Origin: Leptotrichia trevisanii DSM 22070
Lineage (GTDB): Bacteria > Fusobacteriota > Fusobacteriia > Fusobacteriales > Leptotrichiaceae
Length of the DNA stretch: 64,000 bases
NCBI RefSeq assembly: GCF_000482505.1
Contig: NZ_AXVL01000004.1
Location: forward strand, 104,107-168,106
Direction of reading: 5' to 3'
Part shown: positions 20,304-29,126 of the stretch, piece by piece
Numbering within the stretch: the stretch's first letter is position 1
How the letters are laid out: the number at the start of each line of letters is the position of its first letter
Made by a program: the position numbers and the translations under genes
Notes under the pieces: model-generated
Databases searched by the model: none
Told to the model about the DNA's origin: nothing
The model's input: the letters and a program-made list of their open reading frames with translations, nothing else

Positions 20304-20768
20304 TTATTTTATGTCCAATTTATTTTTCTGATGAAATTTTTGTCTCAACTTCAGTTTAAAAATCCCTATCCCTTTCTCAATGCTCATTTCCTGCGAAAAA
20401 TTATACACAAACATATTTGTAAATTTCAAATCCATTTTTTTATTTGAACCCAAATCAACAAACATTTCCAAATTTCTGTAATCACTTTTTTCGAGATAGG
20501 ATTCAGCCCATTCTACTAAATCTATTATATTCTTTTTATTTTTTTCATACAAATCATCATTTATGCTCTCATTTTCCAAATTATTTCCTGTATTTTCCAA
20601 GTTTGAAATAATTTTTCCGATTATTTCCATTTCCACTGTGCTTCTGCTGTTTGCAAGATTTGTATCTTCTGCAAGTCCAATTTTATATTTCACTTCCATA
20701 ATCTCGTCTTCACTTACATTTATTTCCTTTTTATTTTCCTCATCTGTAATTTTCAATCTATATTTCAT
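20304..20768 (-). CDS. Hcp-like tube protein (divergent contractile-injection type), putative
   Basis: This 154-residue soluble protein without signal peptide has the order of features of Hcp-like tube proteins annotated in low-GC bacteria. An N-terminal beta part is followed by ANSRSTVEMEIIGKI, a variable acidic loop (about 55-80), then DLVEWAESYLEKSDYRNLEM and the closing MFVYNFSQEMSIEKGIGIFK with KLRQK. In such proteins the last part reads like FVVDYxExxxxxxGxGxFxLxIkQK. The loop is longer than usual. It is the last of three genes read together (22887 to 20304) and lies a few kb from a VgrG-like gene. The assignment is from remembered family pattern, not an alignment. Confidence 0.5.
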   Translation of the reverse strand: MKYRLKITDEENKKEINVSEDEIMEVKYKIGLAEDTNLANSRSTVEMEIIGKIISNLENTGNNLENESINDDLYEKNKKNIIDLVEWAESYLEKSDYRNLEMFVDLGSNKKMDLKFTNMFVYNFSQEMSIEKGIGIFKLKLRQKFHQKNKLDIK

Positions 20769-20789
20769 TTTTTCTTCCCCTTTATTTTG

Positions 20790-21620
20790 TTAAAAAACCG
20801 CTATTTCATCAATTTTTACTGTTTCATCAACATTTACTACTCCAAAATGATTTTTCCAAAATACTTTTAATTCCATTCCAAACTCTAAAAACAGTAATTC
20901 CAAAGTTTTTATCTTTGCAACATTTTCTTTATTTTTTGGTTTATTTATATAAACTATTATTTTATTTTTTTCTGATTTTTGTCTATAAATAAGTGAATCC
21001 AGAAAAAAATACTTTATTCCCAATTTAAAGTTTTTCATACAGTTGACACCATTAATTTTTTCGTTATAAATCAAAAGTACTACATATCCCTGTTCTTCCC
21101 TATTCAAAATCGAAAAATGCCGTTTTAAGTTTATTCCTAAAGTTCCCTTTTTTATATCCTCCGAAATTTTTTCACAAATAACGTCAATCACTGTCGTCCC
21201 ACTCACAAAATCAAGTTCCCGTAAGTAATTTATCACATTATTTTCAATATTTTTCTTAAAATTTCTTAAAACAGATATATTTTCCTTTTCTTCTTTAACT
21301 ATGTTGTTCCTACGTCTAAAACCATTTATTTTAGACTCTTTTTTAGGTACATTCTCCATTGTCAGATTTTTAATTTCAGTATCTTTTTCCAGTTTATTTT
21401 CAAACTCGAAAAAATTATCATAATAATTTACTAAACTGGTAAAAATTTTATTAAATCTCACATACGGATTTACTTTTACAGCTTTCTTTTTACCAATTTC
21501 ATTATTCAAAAAATCTGCATTTACCTCAATATATGCTGAAACACTATTTTCCAGTTCAAATTGCATATTCAGAGGAACTGCCCATATATATTTGTAGCCT
21601 TTTTTATTTTTATTCGCCAT
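20790..21620 (-). CDS. Unknown protein of the putative injection-system operon
   Basis: This 276-residue soluble, mixed alpha/beta protein has no recognised domain. The start at ATG 21620 has GGGGG seven bases upstream and overlaps the end of the preceding gene by 11 bp; a longer frame begins at 21641 without a better SD. It begins KKGYKYIWAVPLNMQFELEN and ends WKNHFGVVNVDETVKIDEIAVF. A lysine/asparagine-rich linker lies near 85-120. Its place between a 425-residue protein and an Hcp-like protein suggests a baseplate or loading component, by context only. Confidence 0.55.
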   Translation of the reverse strand: MANKNKKGYKYIWAVPLNMQFELENSVSAYIEVNADFLNNEIGKKKAVKVNPYVRFNKIFTSLVNYYDNFFEFENKLEKDTEIKNLTMENVPKKESKINGFRRRNNIVKEEKENISVLRNFKKNIENNVINYLRELDFVSGTTVIDVICEKISEDIKKGTLGINLKRHFSILNREEQGYVVLLIYNEKINGVNCMKNFKLGIKYFFLDSLIYRQKSEKNKIIVYINKPKNKENVAKIKTLELLFLEFGMELKVFWKNHFGVVNVDETVKIDEIAVF

Positions 21621-22887
21621 ACAGGTACCCCCTGCATTCAAATTCGTTATAATTGTTCTGAATTTCTGAGATTAAAAAGCTAACCTTGTCTTCTGAATAT
21701 TCATCAAAATCCTTTATTTCTACAAATAGATTCAATTTCGGCTTTTTATCAGAATACCCTTTTTGAAATTCATTTTTCAAACTCTCATTACAGTCATAGA
21801 TATTTAAATTTTCTTCAATATTCTCTGTAAAATTAATATCTTTTAGTATGATTTCATCCTTTGTAAATTCATATTCCAAAAAATATTTTTCCAAAAATGC
21901 ACGGCTTCTAGTATTCGTATTTTTCTTTTGAATTTTATCAATGAAACTCTCATTTCTAAAATTTGTAAAATGAAAATAATTTTCTTGCTTTTCACCATTT
22001 TTCTCGTAAATTTCAAGCATTTTTCTGCATTTTTCGATTGGCTTTATTGAAAATACATCCCAAATATCGCCTGTATTTTTCTTTGAAATAATATTTAATT
22101 TGTTTTTTTTGCTGTAATAGCAGCACAAAATATCCTCATTTTCATGATTTGATACCAAAATCTGCTCATTGTCTTCAAAATTTATTGTATATTCAAAGGA
22201 TACATCAATTTTTGTTGGACGTACAAAGATAGTGCTTATAATCTTCTTTTTTTCAATATTCCAAAGTAATTCCCTATCTCTCAGCACTTTATCCTGAATC
22301 TCTTCAAAATCATAAGTAATTTCATATTTCCCTCTTTGAATTTTTTCAAGCACATCCCTTTCAATCTGAAAATCATACTCAGACAATTTAATCTTATAAC
22401 ACCTCATAAAATGTGCCATATTAATAGTTTTCCAACTTTTTCCATTAAGCTCAAAAGAATTATGCAATTTTCTTATTTCATCAGAATATCTCTCATCTTT
22501 TACAATCCTTACCTTAATCTCATAATTATCCCCATCAACATCAATCCAACCCAAAAACTCTCTTTCCAAAACCTCATCAATTTTCCGCAAATCCAAGTTC
22601 AAATAAACATTTTCCAAATAAATATCCTCATAACTGTCATCAAAAATATCTATTTTGTCAACTACAGGAAAAAATACTCCATCCATTTTAAATGTATTTT
22701 TCTTTTTTACCAACACTGTTTCAACAAAAATATCCTTATTCACTGAATTTTCAGCAATCCTAGCTTCGAGAAACTTATTTTTAATTTCCTGAAACCTCTC
22801 CTGCATCTCCACATTCATCTCAAAAAACATCTCTCTCAAACTCTTTCCAAGCATTTCCTTCTCAAAAATTTCATTCTCTCTATTCAT
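21610..22887 (-). CDS. Large protein of the putative injection-system operon (normocyte-binding-protein-like)
   Basis: This 425-residue soluble acidic protein is the first gene of the three-gene set. The N-terminal helix LREMFFEMNVEMQERFQEIK then NSVNKDIFVETVLVKK and DGVFFPVVDKI recalls proteins annotated as normocyte-binding protein that sit beside Hcp- and VgrG-like genes in clostridia. The true role there is unknown; the name is historical. No catalytic motif is visible. SD GGAGGGG precedes the ATG. The stop overlaps the next gene. Confidence 0.5.
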   Translation of the reverse strand: MNRENEIFEKEMLGKSLREMFFEMNVEMQERFQEIKNKFLEARIAENSVNKDIFVETVLVKKKNTFKMDGVFFPVVDKIDIFDDSYEDIYLENVYLNLDLRKIDEVLEREFLGWIDVDGDNYEIKVRIVKDERYSDEIRKLHNSFELNGKSWKTINMAHFMRCYKIKLSEYDFQIERDVLEKIQRGKYEITYDFEEIQDKVLRDRELLWNIEKKKIISTIFVRPTKIDVSFEYTINFEDNEQILVSNHENEDILCCYYSKKNKLNIISKKNTGDIWDVFSIKPIEKCRKMLEIYEKNGEKQENYFHFTNFRNESFIDKIQKKNTNTRSRAFLEKYFLEYEFTKDEIILKDINFTENIEENLNIYDCNESLKNEFQKGYSDKKPKLNLFVEIKDFDEYSEDKVSFLISEIQNNYNEFECRGYLYGE

Positions 22888-22999
22888 AACCCCTCCAATT
22901 ATTTAACTATATTTTAATTTTATCATATAATTAAATTTTTTTCAAACGTTTTTATTAAATTTTTAATTTTTAAAAAATATAAAATTTTAAACTTCTACA

Positions 23000-23028
23000 T
23001 TGTAAAACTGTAAAAAAAATGCTAAAAT
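23000..23028 (+). promoter_or_regulatory. Promoter of udk
   Basis: TTGTAA (23000-23005), 17-bp spacer ending TGC, TAAAAT (23023-23028). The leader to udk is about 70 nt. Confidence 0.55.
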
Positions 23029-23104
23029 TATTTAAAAATAATACATTACTTTTCTATAAAAAAATTCAAAAATTACAAAAATCTATTCAGGAGGAAATAT
23101 TTTT

Positions 23105-23746
23105 ATGAGCTATCAAACTATAATTGTCGGAATTGCTGGAGGGACTGGCTCTGGTAAGACTAGCGTAACTCAGGCTATAATCAAAAATTTGGAAAAAACA
23201 GGAATTCATGCGATTTTGCTGGAACAGGATTCTTATTACAAAAGGAATGATCACTTGACTTATGAAGAACGGACTGCATTAAACTATGATCATCCAGATT
23301 CGATTGATTTTGACTTACTGGAAAAGCATATACTGGCATTGAAGGATGGAAAATCTATTGAAAAGCCTATTTATGATTTTCAGATTCATAACAGGGTTGA
23401 TGAAACTCAGCATATCGAACCTGCAAATATAATTATTGTTGAAGGGATCTTGGTGCTTGCAATGTCAAAAATCAGAAGTCTTTTTGATACAAAAATTTTT
23501 GTTGATACTGATGATGATGAAAGGTTGCTTAGAAGAATTGAGCGGGATCTGAACGAGCGGGCAAGAAGTTTTGAAAGCATAAAAAATCAATATATAAATA
23601 CTGTAAAACCGATGCATCTGGAATTTGTTGAGCCTTCCAAAAGATATGCTGACGTTATAATTCCTCGTGGGAAAGACAATAAAGTCGGTATAAATATGGT
23701 GGCAAGCAGACTTAGATATTTATTTAACAAAATGAATCAAAAGTAA
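23105..23746 (+). CDS. udk: Uridine kinase
   Basis: This 213-residue cytosolic kinase phosphorylates uridine and cytidine in pyrimidine salvage. It has the P-loop GGTGSGKT (12-19), the substrate motif QDSYYKR near 41-47, DHPDSIDFDLL near 62-72 and the lid arginines RLLRRIERDLNERARS. Length and motifs match Udk closely. SD AGGAGG lies about nine bases before the ATG. The flavoenzyme gene follows after 56 bp and is probably cotranscribed. Confidence 0.96.
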   Translation: MSYQTIIVGIAGGTGSGKTSVTQAIIKNLEKTGIHAILLEQDSYYKRNDHLTYEERTALNYDHPDSIDFDLLEKHILALKDGKSIEKPIYDFQIHNRVDETQHIEPANIIIVEGILVLAMSKIRSLFDTKIFVDTDDDERLLRRIERDLNERARSFESIKNQYINTVKPMHLEFVEPSKRYADVIIPRGKDNKVGINMVASRLRYLFNKMNQK

Positions 23747-23761
23747 GAATAACAAGAAATG

Positions 23762-23805
23762 AAAGGAGTGTATGATTTTATAAATTATCATACAAAAATA
23801 TTATG
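23762..23805 (+). promoter_or_regulatory. SD separated from its start codon by a hairpin
   Basis: A strong SD AAAGGAG (23762-23768) is followed at once by the perfect stem TGTATGAT/ATCATACA (23769-23776 with 23787-23794), then eight bases and ATG 23803. Linear distance is 34 bases, but with the stem folded the effective spacing is about eight. Inside the stem a mini-frame ATG ATT TTA TAA begins three bases after the SD. Confidence 0.5.
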
Positions 23806-25140
23806 AAAATAGTTGTAATTGGAGGCGGAGCAGCCGGAATGATGTTTTCGACTCAATATAAAAAGGCAAATCCTGAAGATGAAATTATTTTATTTGAAAA
23901 ATCATCTTATGTGGCTTGGGCAGGATGTCCAACACCTTATTTCATTGCTGATGAATTGAAGAAAAGTGATGTTCTGCACGGAACACCCGAAGATTTTATA
24001 AAGCGTGGAGTTAACGTAAAAATTCATCACGAAGTTACAGAAATAAATTTTCAAAATAAAACTGTAACAGTAAAAGGCGACGAAATTAATGGAATAATTT
24101 TTTATGATAAACTGGTTATTGCCGTCGGAGCAAAATCATTTGTACCAAATATTGCTGGATATTCAAAAGATTTGGAAAATGTGTTCACTTTATCTCATGC
24201 AGAACATGCCTTTAAAATAAAAGATTATCTTAATGAAAATAAATCAAGATTGAAAAAAGCAGTTGTTGTAGGAGCTGGATTCATTGGGCTTGAAATGGCG
24301 GAATCGTTTAGAAAAAATGGATTAAATGTTACATTGATTGAAAAAGCCGATCAAATTTTTCCAAATGTTTCTGAAAATTTGAAAAAAAGAATTTATAAGG
24401 AAATAGAAAAGAATGATGTTATGTTAAAACTAAATTCAGGCGTTTCAGAAATAATTTCTGAAAATAATGTTGCAAAATCAGTAAAATTGGATAACGGCGA
24501 AACTGTAGATTTTGATATTGCATTGTTTAGCATTGGGATTACCCCAAACATTGATTTCTTGCCTAAAGAATTAAAAACTGATTCTGGAAAAATTGCTGTA
24601 AATGATAAATTTGAAACAAATATTAAAGATGTCTATGCAATTGGAGATTGTATTTTTAACAAATATTACAAAACAAACAGAAATTTATACGCTCCATTTG
24701 GAGATGTGGCAAACAAGCACGGAATGTTCCTTGCAAAACACCTGTCTGGAAAAAATGTGAGCTGGAAAGGGCTAATCCGTTCTTTTGCAACTTCATTTTA
24801 TGACGTAAAGCTGGCACAAACTGGACTTTCCCTAAAAGAGGCCCTGCAATTAGGATACAATGCCGATGTAGTTTCAATGAAAGCAATGTACAAAAATTCT
24901 GGCTTTGAAGACTCTGTTCCTGCAAGTGCCGAAATTATTTACGATAAAGATAAAAAAATTGTTCTTGGTGGGGCAATGGTTGGAAAAGAAGCAGTTGCAC
25001 AATTTGTTGATCAAATGGCTATCATTATTGCTCTTGAAACACCTATTGAAAAATTCATAGAAATTGACTTTGCATATTCTCCAACAAATGCAAGTGTTTG
25101 GAATCCGTTATTGGTAACATACAGAAAAGTTATTAAATAA
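23803..25140 (+). CDS. CoA-disulfide reductase / NADH oxidase family flavoenzyme
   Basis: This 445-residue FAD enzyme of the pyridine-nucleotide disulfide reductase superfamily has the N-terminal FAD loop GGGAAG (7-12), a single redox cysteine Cys42 in WAGCPTPYF, a second dinucleotide-binding loop VVGAGFIGLEMAE (about 151-163) and the FAD motif VYAIGDC (about 278-284). A single active-site Cys is the mark of CoA-disulfide reductases and water-forming NADH oxidases rather than classical disulfide reductases. It probably serves redox or oxygen defence in an anaerobe. Translation seems to depend on the hairpin-spaced SD upstream. Confidence 0.9.
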   Translation: MKIVVIGGGAAGMMFSTQYKKANPEDEIILFEKSSYVAWAGCPTPYFIADELKKSDVLHGTPEDFIKRGVNVKIHHEVTEINFQNKTVTVKGDEINGIIFYDKLVIAVGAKSFVPNIAGYSKDLENVFTLSHAEHAFKIKDYLNENKSRLKKAVVVGAGFIGLEMAESFRKNGLNVTLIEKADQIFPNVSENLKKRIYKEIEKNDVMLKLNSGVSEIISENNVAKSVKLDNGETVDFDIALFSIGITPNIDFLPKELKTDSGKIAVNDKFETNIKDVYAIGDCIFNKYYKTNRNLYAPFGDVANKHGMFLAKHLSGKNVSWKGLIRSFATSFYDVKLAQTGLSLKEALQLGYNADVVSMKAMYKNSGFEDSVPASAEIIYDKDKKIVLGGAMVGKEAVAQFVDQMAIIIALETPIEKFIEIDFAYSPTNASVWNPLLVTYRKVIK

Positions 25141-25153
25141 AATAGGTATTTTT

Positions 25154-25936
25154 ATGAAAAAGAAAATTGAAGATTTACACAAAAACAAAAGATTTAGGAT
25201 AAGTTATCAGGTTATTTTTATTTTCTTGGCATTATACAGCTTTGTCACTACAATCTTAGACTTACACGGTGATATTAATATTTTTAACAATCCAGTCCTT
25301 GAATTTATTGATGTATCAATTTATCTGATTTTTGCAGCTGATTATTTTATCCGTTTTACACATTCAGATAACAAGCTGGACTTTATTGAAAATAATATTC
25401 CTGATTTAATCTCAATTATTCCGTATTATTCTATTTTTAGACTATTCAGAATTTTTAAAATAAGACGTTTTGCCAGAGTTTTTAAACATTTAAAACTAAC
25501 AAAAACTTATTTAGCTGTAAAAAAATTCTATAAAAAAATAAAAAGAATTTTAAAGTCAAACGGATTAATCTATTTATTAATTTTTGCAGCACTAGGAATC
25601 GTAGTATCTGCCCTGATAGTTTCCTATGTCGAAAAACTGTCTTATTTTAATGGCTTATGGTGGGCATTTGTAACTGCGACTACCGTTGGCTATGGAGATG
25701 TCTACCCACACACATTTATCGGAAGAATAATTGCCATTTTTCTGATACTCATTGGAATGGGAACTTTTGGAATGATTACAGGAGCAATCACAAGTTATTT
25801 CTTGAATCGGCAAACTGATTTAATCCCAGATGACGATTTAGACGAATATATCCTAAAGTCTCAAAACTATACAGATACAGAAAAACAGGAAATTATAGCT
25901 TTTATACAATTTATAAGAAACAAAAGAAAAAAATAA
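25154..25936 (+). CDS. Voltage-gated-like potassium channel protein
   Basis: This 260-residue inner-membrane protein of the Kch/ion_trans type has several N-terminal membrane helices (LALYSFVTTILD, EFIDVSIYLIFAADYFIRF), a basic S4-like segment (FRLFRIFKIRRFARVF), and the pore loop WWAFVTATTVGYGDVYP with the K+ selectivity filter TVGYGD around residue 178. A short cytoplasmic tail follows. No RCK domain is present. It begins 13 bp after the flavoenzyme stop and is followed by a terminator, closing the udk-flavoenzyme-channel unit. Confidence 0.9.
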   Translation: MKKKIEDLHKNKRFRISYQVIFIFLALYSFVTTILDLHGDINIFNNPVLEFIDVSIYLIFAADYFIRFTHSDNKLDFIENNIPDLISIIPYYSIFRLFRIFKIRRFARVFKHLKLTKTYLAVKKFYKKIKRILKSNGLIYLLIFAALGIVVSALIVSYVEKLSYFNGLWWAFVTATTVGYGDVYPHTFIGRIIAIFLILIGMGTFGMITGAITSYFLNRQTDLIPDDDLDEYILKSQNYTDTEKQEIIAFIQFIRNKRKK

Positions 25937-25955
25937 ATTATACTAAAATCTTTTC

Positions 25956-26009
25956 AATACAGGAAGAACAGTAAGTTTTAACTAATCTTATTATTCTCCT
26001 GTATTTTTT
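25956..26009 (+). terminator. Terminator after the channel gene
   Basis: AATACAGGA (25956-25964) pairs with TCCTGTATT (25997-26005), with further pairing inside, followed by a T-run to 26009. It lies between the channel and the convergent VgrG-like gene. Confidence 0.75.
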
Positions 26010-26023
26010 ATTACTAACTACTA

Positions 26024-27547
26024 TTAATTACTGTGAACTTTTTTCCCTTTAATTCTTACATCTGAACTTAACGATTCCATCGTTATTTCCTTCTCTTTCC
26101 CAATAATATTTATCTTAGAACCATAAAAATCAGCATTCCCGATTGACTCTATACCTAAATAATTATTCGAAGCCACTATCATATTCTGATTCGCCTTATT
26201 TACAAAATTATCTGCATTTTCAATTATATTTGGCGATTCCACACTATATTTTTCAGCCGTTTTCACTTCAAAAGTATTTAAATTCAAGCTAAAATTAAAA
26301 TCACTCTGATTAACCTGAAAATTCCTTTTTGTATAATCGCTAAACCTTCCATTTCCTTTATTGTTTATTGCCCACGACACTTTTGCAAATCGTTCGTCTT
26401 CATTTGGAAAATAAACTTCCACAGTATCATTTACTTCGGGAGTGCAGAAAAATCCAGTATTTGTCTGCGAATAGAAAGTCTGATAACTAAGCGGAAATCT
26501 TTTTATCCCATAATCATCATAAGCTTTATCATTACTTTTATCATTGCTTCTTTCCTGAACAATTTTTTTCAGCCCCTCTCCAAATTTGACTTCCATTTTC
26601 GCAATTCCACCATCTTCAAACACCCGCTCAACTTTAGCTTCAATCCTGCACCCTCTAATTTTTTCATTATACTTCCTAAATATATGATAACTGCTCATAT
26701 CCGTTGCCAAAAATTCACTTTTCAAAACAAAATCCTTCAAAAATATTTTTGTTTTCAGAACAGAAAAATTTCCTTTATTGCCATAGTCTTTCTCATTTTC
26801 ATTAGAATGTTCAGAAATAGAAACAGTATCTCCCAAATTTATCACTTTATTCGACTGCACCTTATAATACAGATTTTTATAATCTCTCACAAGCGAATAA
26901 TCTGAAAAATATTTATTTTCCTTCTTAACTTCCCCCATTTCCACCATTCCAAACAATATTATCCCCTGCTCAACCACAAACATCCCAGTTTTCAGTTGAC
27001 TTGCAAGCCTCACTAAAAACTCCCAATCCGTTTCATCGAACTGGACAATAAGAGTACCAATCTGCTTTTTCGCAATATCAGAATACTTTATTTCCAGCTT
27101 TTTCTCAGCATAATCCTTATTAATCTCATCAATTATATCTGAAAACATTAAATTCCTATCCTGAAAAACCCGATACTTTTTCTCATTTTTCCTGTCAAAA
27201 AGCACACTTTTAGAAAACGCCTTCATCAAAATCCTGCACCCATAACTCCCATAATCCAGTATCTCAAAATAATCAACAATTCCACTAAAAACTTTCCTTT
27301 TGACATTCTCGCTTGCCTCTGCAAGTTCAATTACAATTTCAACACCTTCCTTTTCAATAGTTCTTTCCAAATTCTTCCTTTGCTCATCATCCATCTCCAG
27401 CTGCATTTCCAGTTTCTGATGTTCATTAATATTCTCATTCAGCACAAATTCCCGAATCACGAAATTATCCAGATTTTTCTCGTCCAATACAATTCCAATA
27501 TTTTTCCCCTCATACATATTTTCAGCACTTACACTTTCACTGCTCAT
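26024..27547 (-). CDS. VgrG/Pvc8-family spike protein of a contractile injection system
   Basis: This 507-residue protein has the VgrG/phage gpD-gpV layout. The N-terminal gp27-like part contains HQKLEMQLEMDDEQRKNLER, CRILMKAFSKSVLFDRK and the family-typical VQFDETDWEFLVRLASQL around 180, where spike proteins carry yxEsdwdFlkRla. The OB-fold region (about 355-420) holds CTPEVNDTVEVYFPNEDERFAKVSWAI, matching P.vGdeVlv.F..gd...vigsl. A short repetitive beta-rich tail follows (FNFSLNLNTFEVKT, SNNYLGIESIGNADFYGS). The tail is shorter than in T6SS VgrG and no effector domain is fused. SD GAGGTGG precedes the ATG; it is monocistronic with its own promoter. Confidence 0.82.
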   Translation of the reverse strand: MSSESVSAENMYEGKNIGIVLDEKNLDNFVIREFVLNENINEHQKLEMQLEMDDEQRKNLERTIEKEGVEIVIELAEASENVKRKVFSGIVDYFEILDYGSYGCRILMKAFSKSVLFDRKNEKKYRVFQDRNLMFSDIIDEINKDYAEKKLEIKYSDIAKKQIGTLIVQFDETDWEFLVRLASQLKTGMFVVEQGIILFGMVEMGEVKKENKYFSDYSLVRDYKNLYYKVQSNKVINLGDTVSISEHSNENEKDYGNKGNFSVLKTKIFLKDFVLKSEFLATDMSSYHIFRKYNEKIRGCRIEAKVERVFEDGGIAKMEVKFGEGLKKIVQERSNDKSNDKAYDDYGIKRFPLSYQTFYSQTNTGFFCTPEVNDTVEVYFPNEDERFAKVSWAINNKGNGRFSDYTKRNFQVNQSDFNFSLNLNTFEVKTAEKYSVESPNIIENADNFVNKANQNMIVASNNYLGIESIGNADFYGSKINIIGKEKEITMESLSSDVRIKGKKVHSN

Positions 27548-27716
27548 TTTACCACCTCAATTATTCCTTTTAGATTTATTCAATAATCCATTTTGCAAAT
27601 CTATCCTCAAACATTATTAGCTATCTTAATTTATAAAATTTACAAACAATCGTTAATCTAGTTACTTAAGAACATATTTCAAAACAAATTATTAACTAAT
27701 TATTAATATATATTTT

Positions 27717-27745
27717 ATTATACTATATTTTTAATTAAATTTCAA
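27717..27745 (-). promoter_or_regulatory. Promoter of the VgrG-like gene
   Basis: Minus strand TTGAAA (27745-27740), 17-bp spacer, TATAAT (27722-27717). The leader to the gene is about 165 nt. Confidence 0.65.
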
Positions 27746-27752
27746 TAATTAT

Positions 27753-27790
27753 TTAAAAAATAACTGCTGCCTTTTACAACAACAATTATT
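27753..27790 (-). terminator. Terminator of the DUF4291 gene
   Basis: Minus strand AATAATTGTTG (27790-27780) pairs with CAGCAGTTATT (27769-27759), 11 pairs with two G-U, then six U. It lies 12 bp after the stop at 27802. Confidence 0.75.
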
Positions 27791-27801
27791 TGAAAGTATA
27801 A

Positions 27802-28362
27802 TTAAACAATATATTTTTTTTCTTTAGGAAGCATAGACTCTGAAAAAGTTCCATTTTGAATACTATTTCTCATCTCAATAACTTTATCAGTTATGTCAGT
27901 TATATTTACAGTCCAGTCATTTATATATTTTTTCACAGTTTCGCCTTTTATACCTAGCTGTATCGCTCTTCTTCCTATTGGATTGCCATAAATATCCCTG
28001 TCTGGATCCCATTGACATCTTACTTCTGAATTTTCCAGTCTATTTTTCCATTCTTCCTTAGATAAATCAGAAACTTCTCTAAAAGATGAAAGTACAGCAT
28101 TTCTCACTATTTCATCAAATCCTTCCCTTTTTAGGTCAATTGCCAGTATTCTTTCCTGTCCTTGTTTAGTAGCCCAGCCACTTCTGTACATCATCCATAA
28201 AAATGATGGCTTTATCCAGGTCATTCTTGTAAGACTGAATTTACTTCCAAACTTTCCCAATTTTAAAGCCTCGTCTGCTATTTCATTATTATATGCCTGA
28301 TAAACTCTTATTGTTTTATCATCAAATACAGCATAAATATTTCTTTCCTCTTCTTTTTTCAT
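27802..28362 (-). CDS. DUF4291-family protein
   Basis: This protein of 186 residues matches the DUF4291 pattern: IYAVFDDKTIRVYQAYN at the start, KFSLTRMTWIKPSFLWMMYRSGWATK in the middle and VRCQWDPDRDIYGNPIGRRA later. The family is widespread in bacteria and fungi with no established function. The start is at ATG 28362, where AAGGA lies seven bases upstream; a frame from 28377 would begin just ahead of that SD. It lies downstream of the toxin-tail/HEAT protein and ends in a good terminator. Whether it is related to the injection-system genes is unknown. Confidence 0.8.
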   Translation of the reverse strand: MKKEEERNIYAVFDDKTIRVYQAYNNEIADEALKLGKFGSKFSLTRMTWIKPSFLWMMYRSGWATKQGQERILAIDLKREGFDEIVRNAVLSSFREVSDLSKEEWKNRLENSEVRCQWDPDRDIYGNPIGRRAIQLGIKGETVKKYINDWTVNITDITDKVIEMRNSIQNGTFSESMLPKEKKYIV

Positions 28363-28373
28363 AATTATTCCTT

Positions 28374-29126
28374 TCATTCTACATCCTTATTTGTAAAATC
28401 ACATCTCTTCAACTGCTCCATTGCATGTTCTCTTATAGTCTCTTCTTCACTTTGTAATAATAATTCCAATTTTTCTTTCGCCTTAGGAGTATTAATATCC
28501 CCCAAAGCAAAACAGCATTTTCTCACTAATGAAAAATTATCATCCCAACGGTATTTTTCAAAATTCGAAGTTGCTAGTTCATATATACAGTCTATTGTTC
28601 TTGGTAATCTCATTTCTTGAAAATAACTTGCAAAATCCTCATGTTTGTTATGCCAATTTTCTTTTGATAATTTGCATAAAATATCTATCCATTCTTCAGT
28701 ATGTAAATTAAATTCCCATATTGCTGAACATACATAATAAAGCTTATCTTCGTCTTTTTCATCATAAGCCTCTTCTAGCCCTTTTTTAATAATTTTTACT
28801 TTTTCTTTATCGTTAATATTGAATTTATTTTTTATCTCATTTTTATTTTTACTTTTCATTAACTCAATCATTATATTTAAAAGTTTATTATTTTTTGCTT
28901 CCATTTCATAGTTGATCTCCTTTATAAATTCATAATTTTTCAAATTCTGATTAAATATTTCTAATCCTTTCCCTCCTTCTTGTCCTAATTGTATATTTAT
29001 TTGTCTTTTTTCTTCTTTAAAACGCACAAATTTATATCCCCAGCCAGAACTTTTTTCAGGCATTGGCATATTAGGATATTTATCTTTAACAACATTACCT
29101 TCTGATCTTATTCCTATTTTTTCCAT
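28374..29126 (-). CDS. Toxin-tail fragment joined to a HEAT-repeat immunity-like protein
   Basis: This 250-residue frame has two unlike parts. Residues 1-74 (IGIRSEGNVVKDKYPNMPMP, later EKRQINIQLGQEGGKGLEIF) look like the tail of a toxin domain. The same frame stays open upstream to 29264 without any start codon and reads GETSTSPNLGFTDSYDG, so the toxin part is a remnant lacking its front. Residues 75-250 form HEAT-like helices (EEAYDEKDEDKLYYVCSAIW, ENWHNKHEDFASYFQE, RKCCFALGDINTPKAKEKLE) like immunity proteins of polymorphic toxins. An internal SD AAAGGAG (28923-28917) lies 13 bases before Met75, suggesting the immunity part once had, or still has, its own start at 28904. Toxin family not recognised. 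Confidence 0.55.
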   Translation of the reverse strand: MEKIGIRSEGNVVKDKYPNMPMPEKSSGWGYKFVRFKEEKRQINIQLGQEGGKGLEIFNQNLKNYEFIKEINYEMEAKNNKLLNIMIELMKSKNKNEIKNKFNINDKEKVKIIKKGLEEAYDEKDEDKLYYVCSAIWEFNLHTEEWIDILCKLSKENWHNKHEDFASYFQEMRLPRTIDCIYELATSNFEKYRWDDNFSLVRKCCFALGDINTPKAKEKLELLLQSEEETIREHAMEQLKRCDFTNKDVE

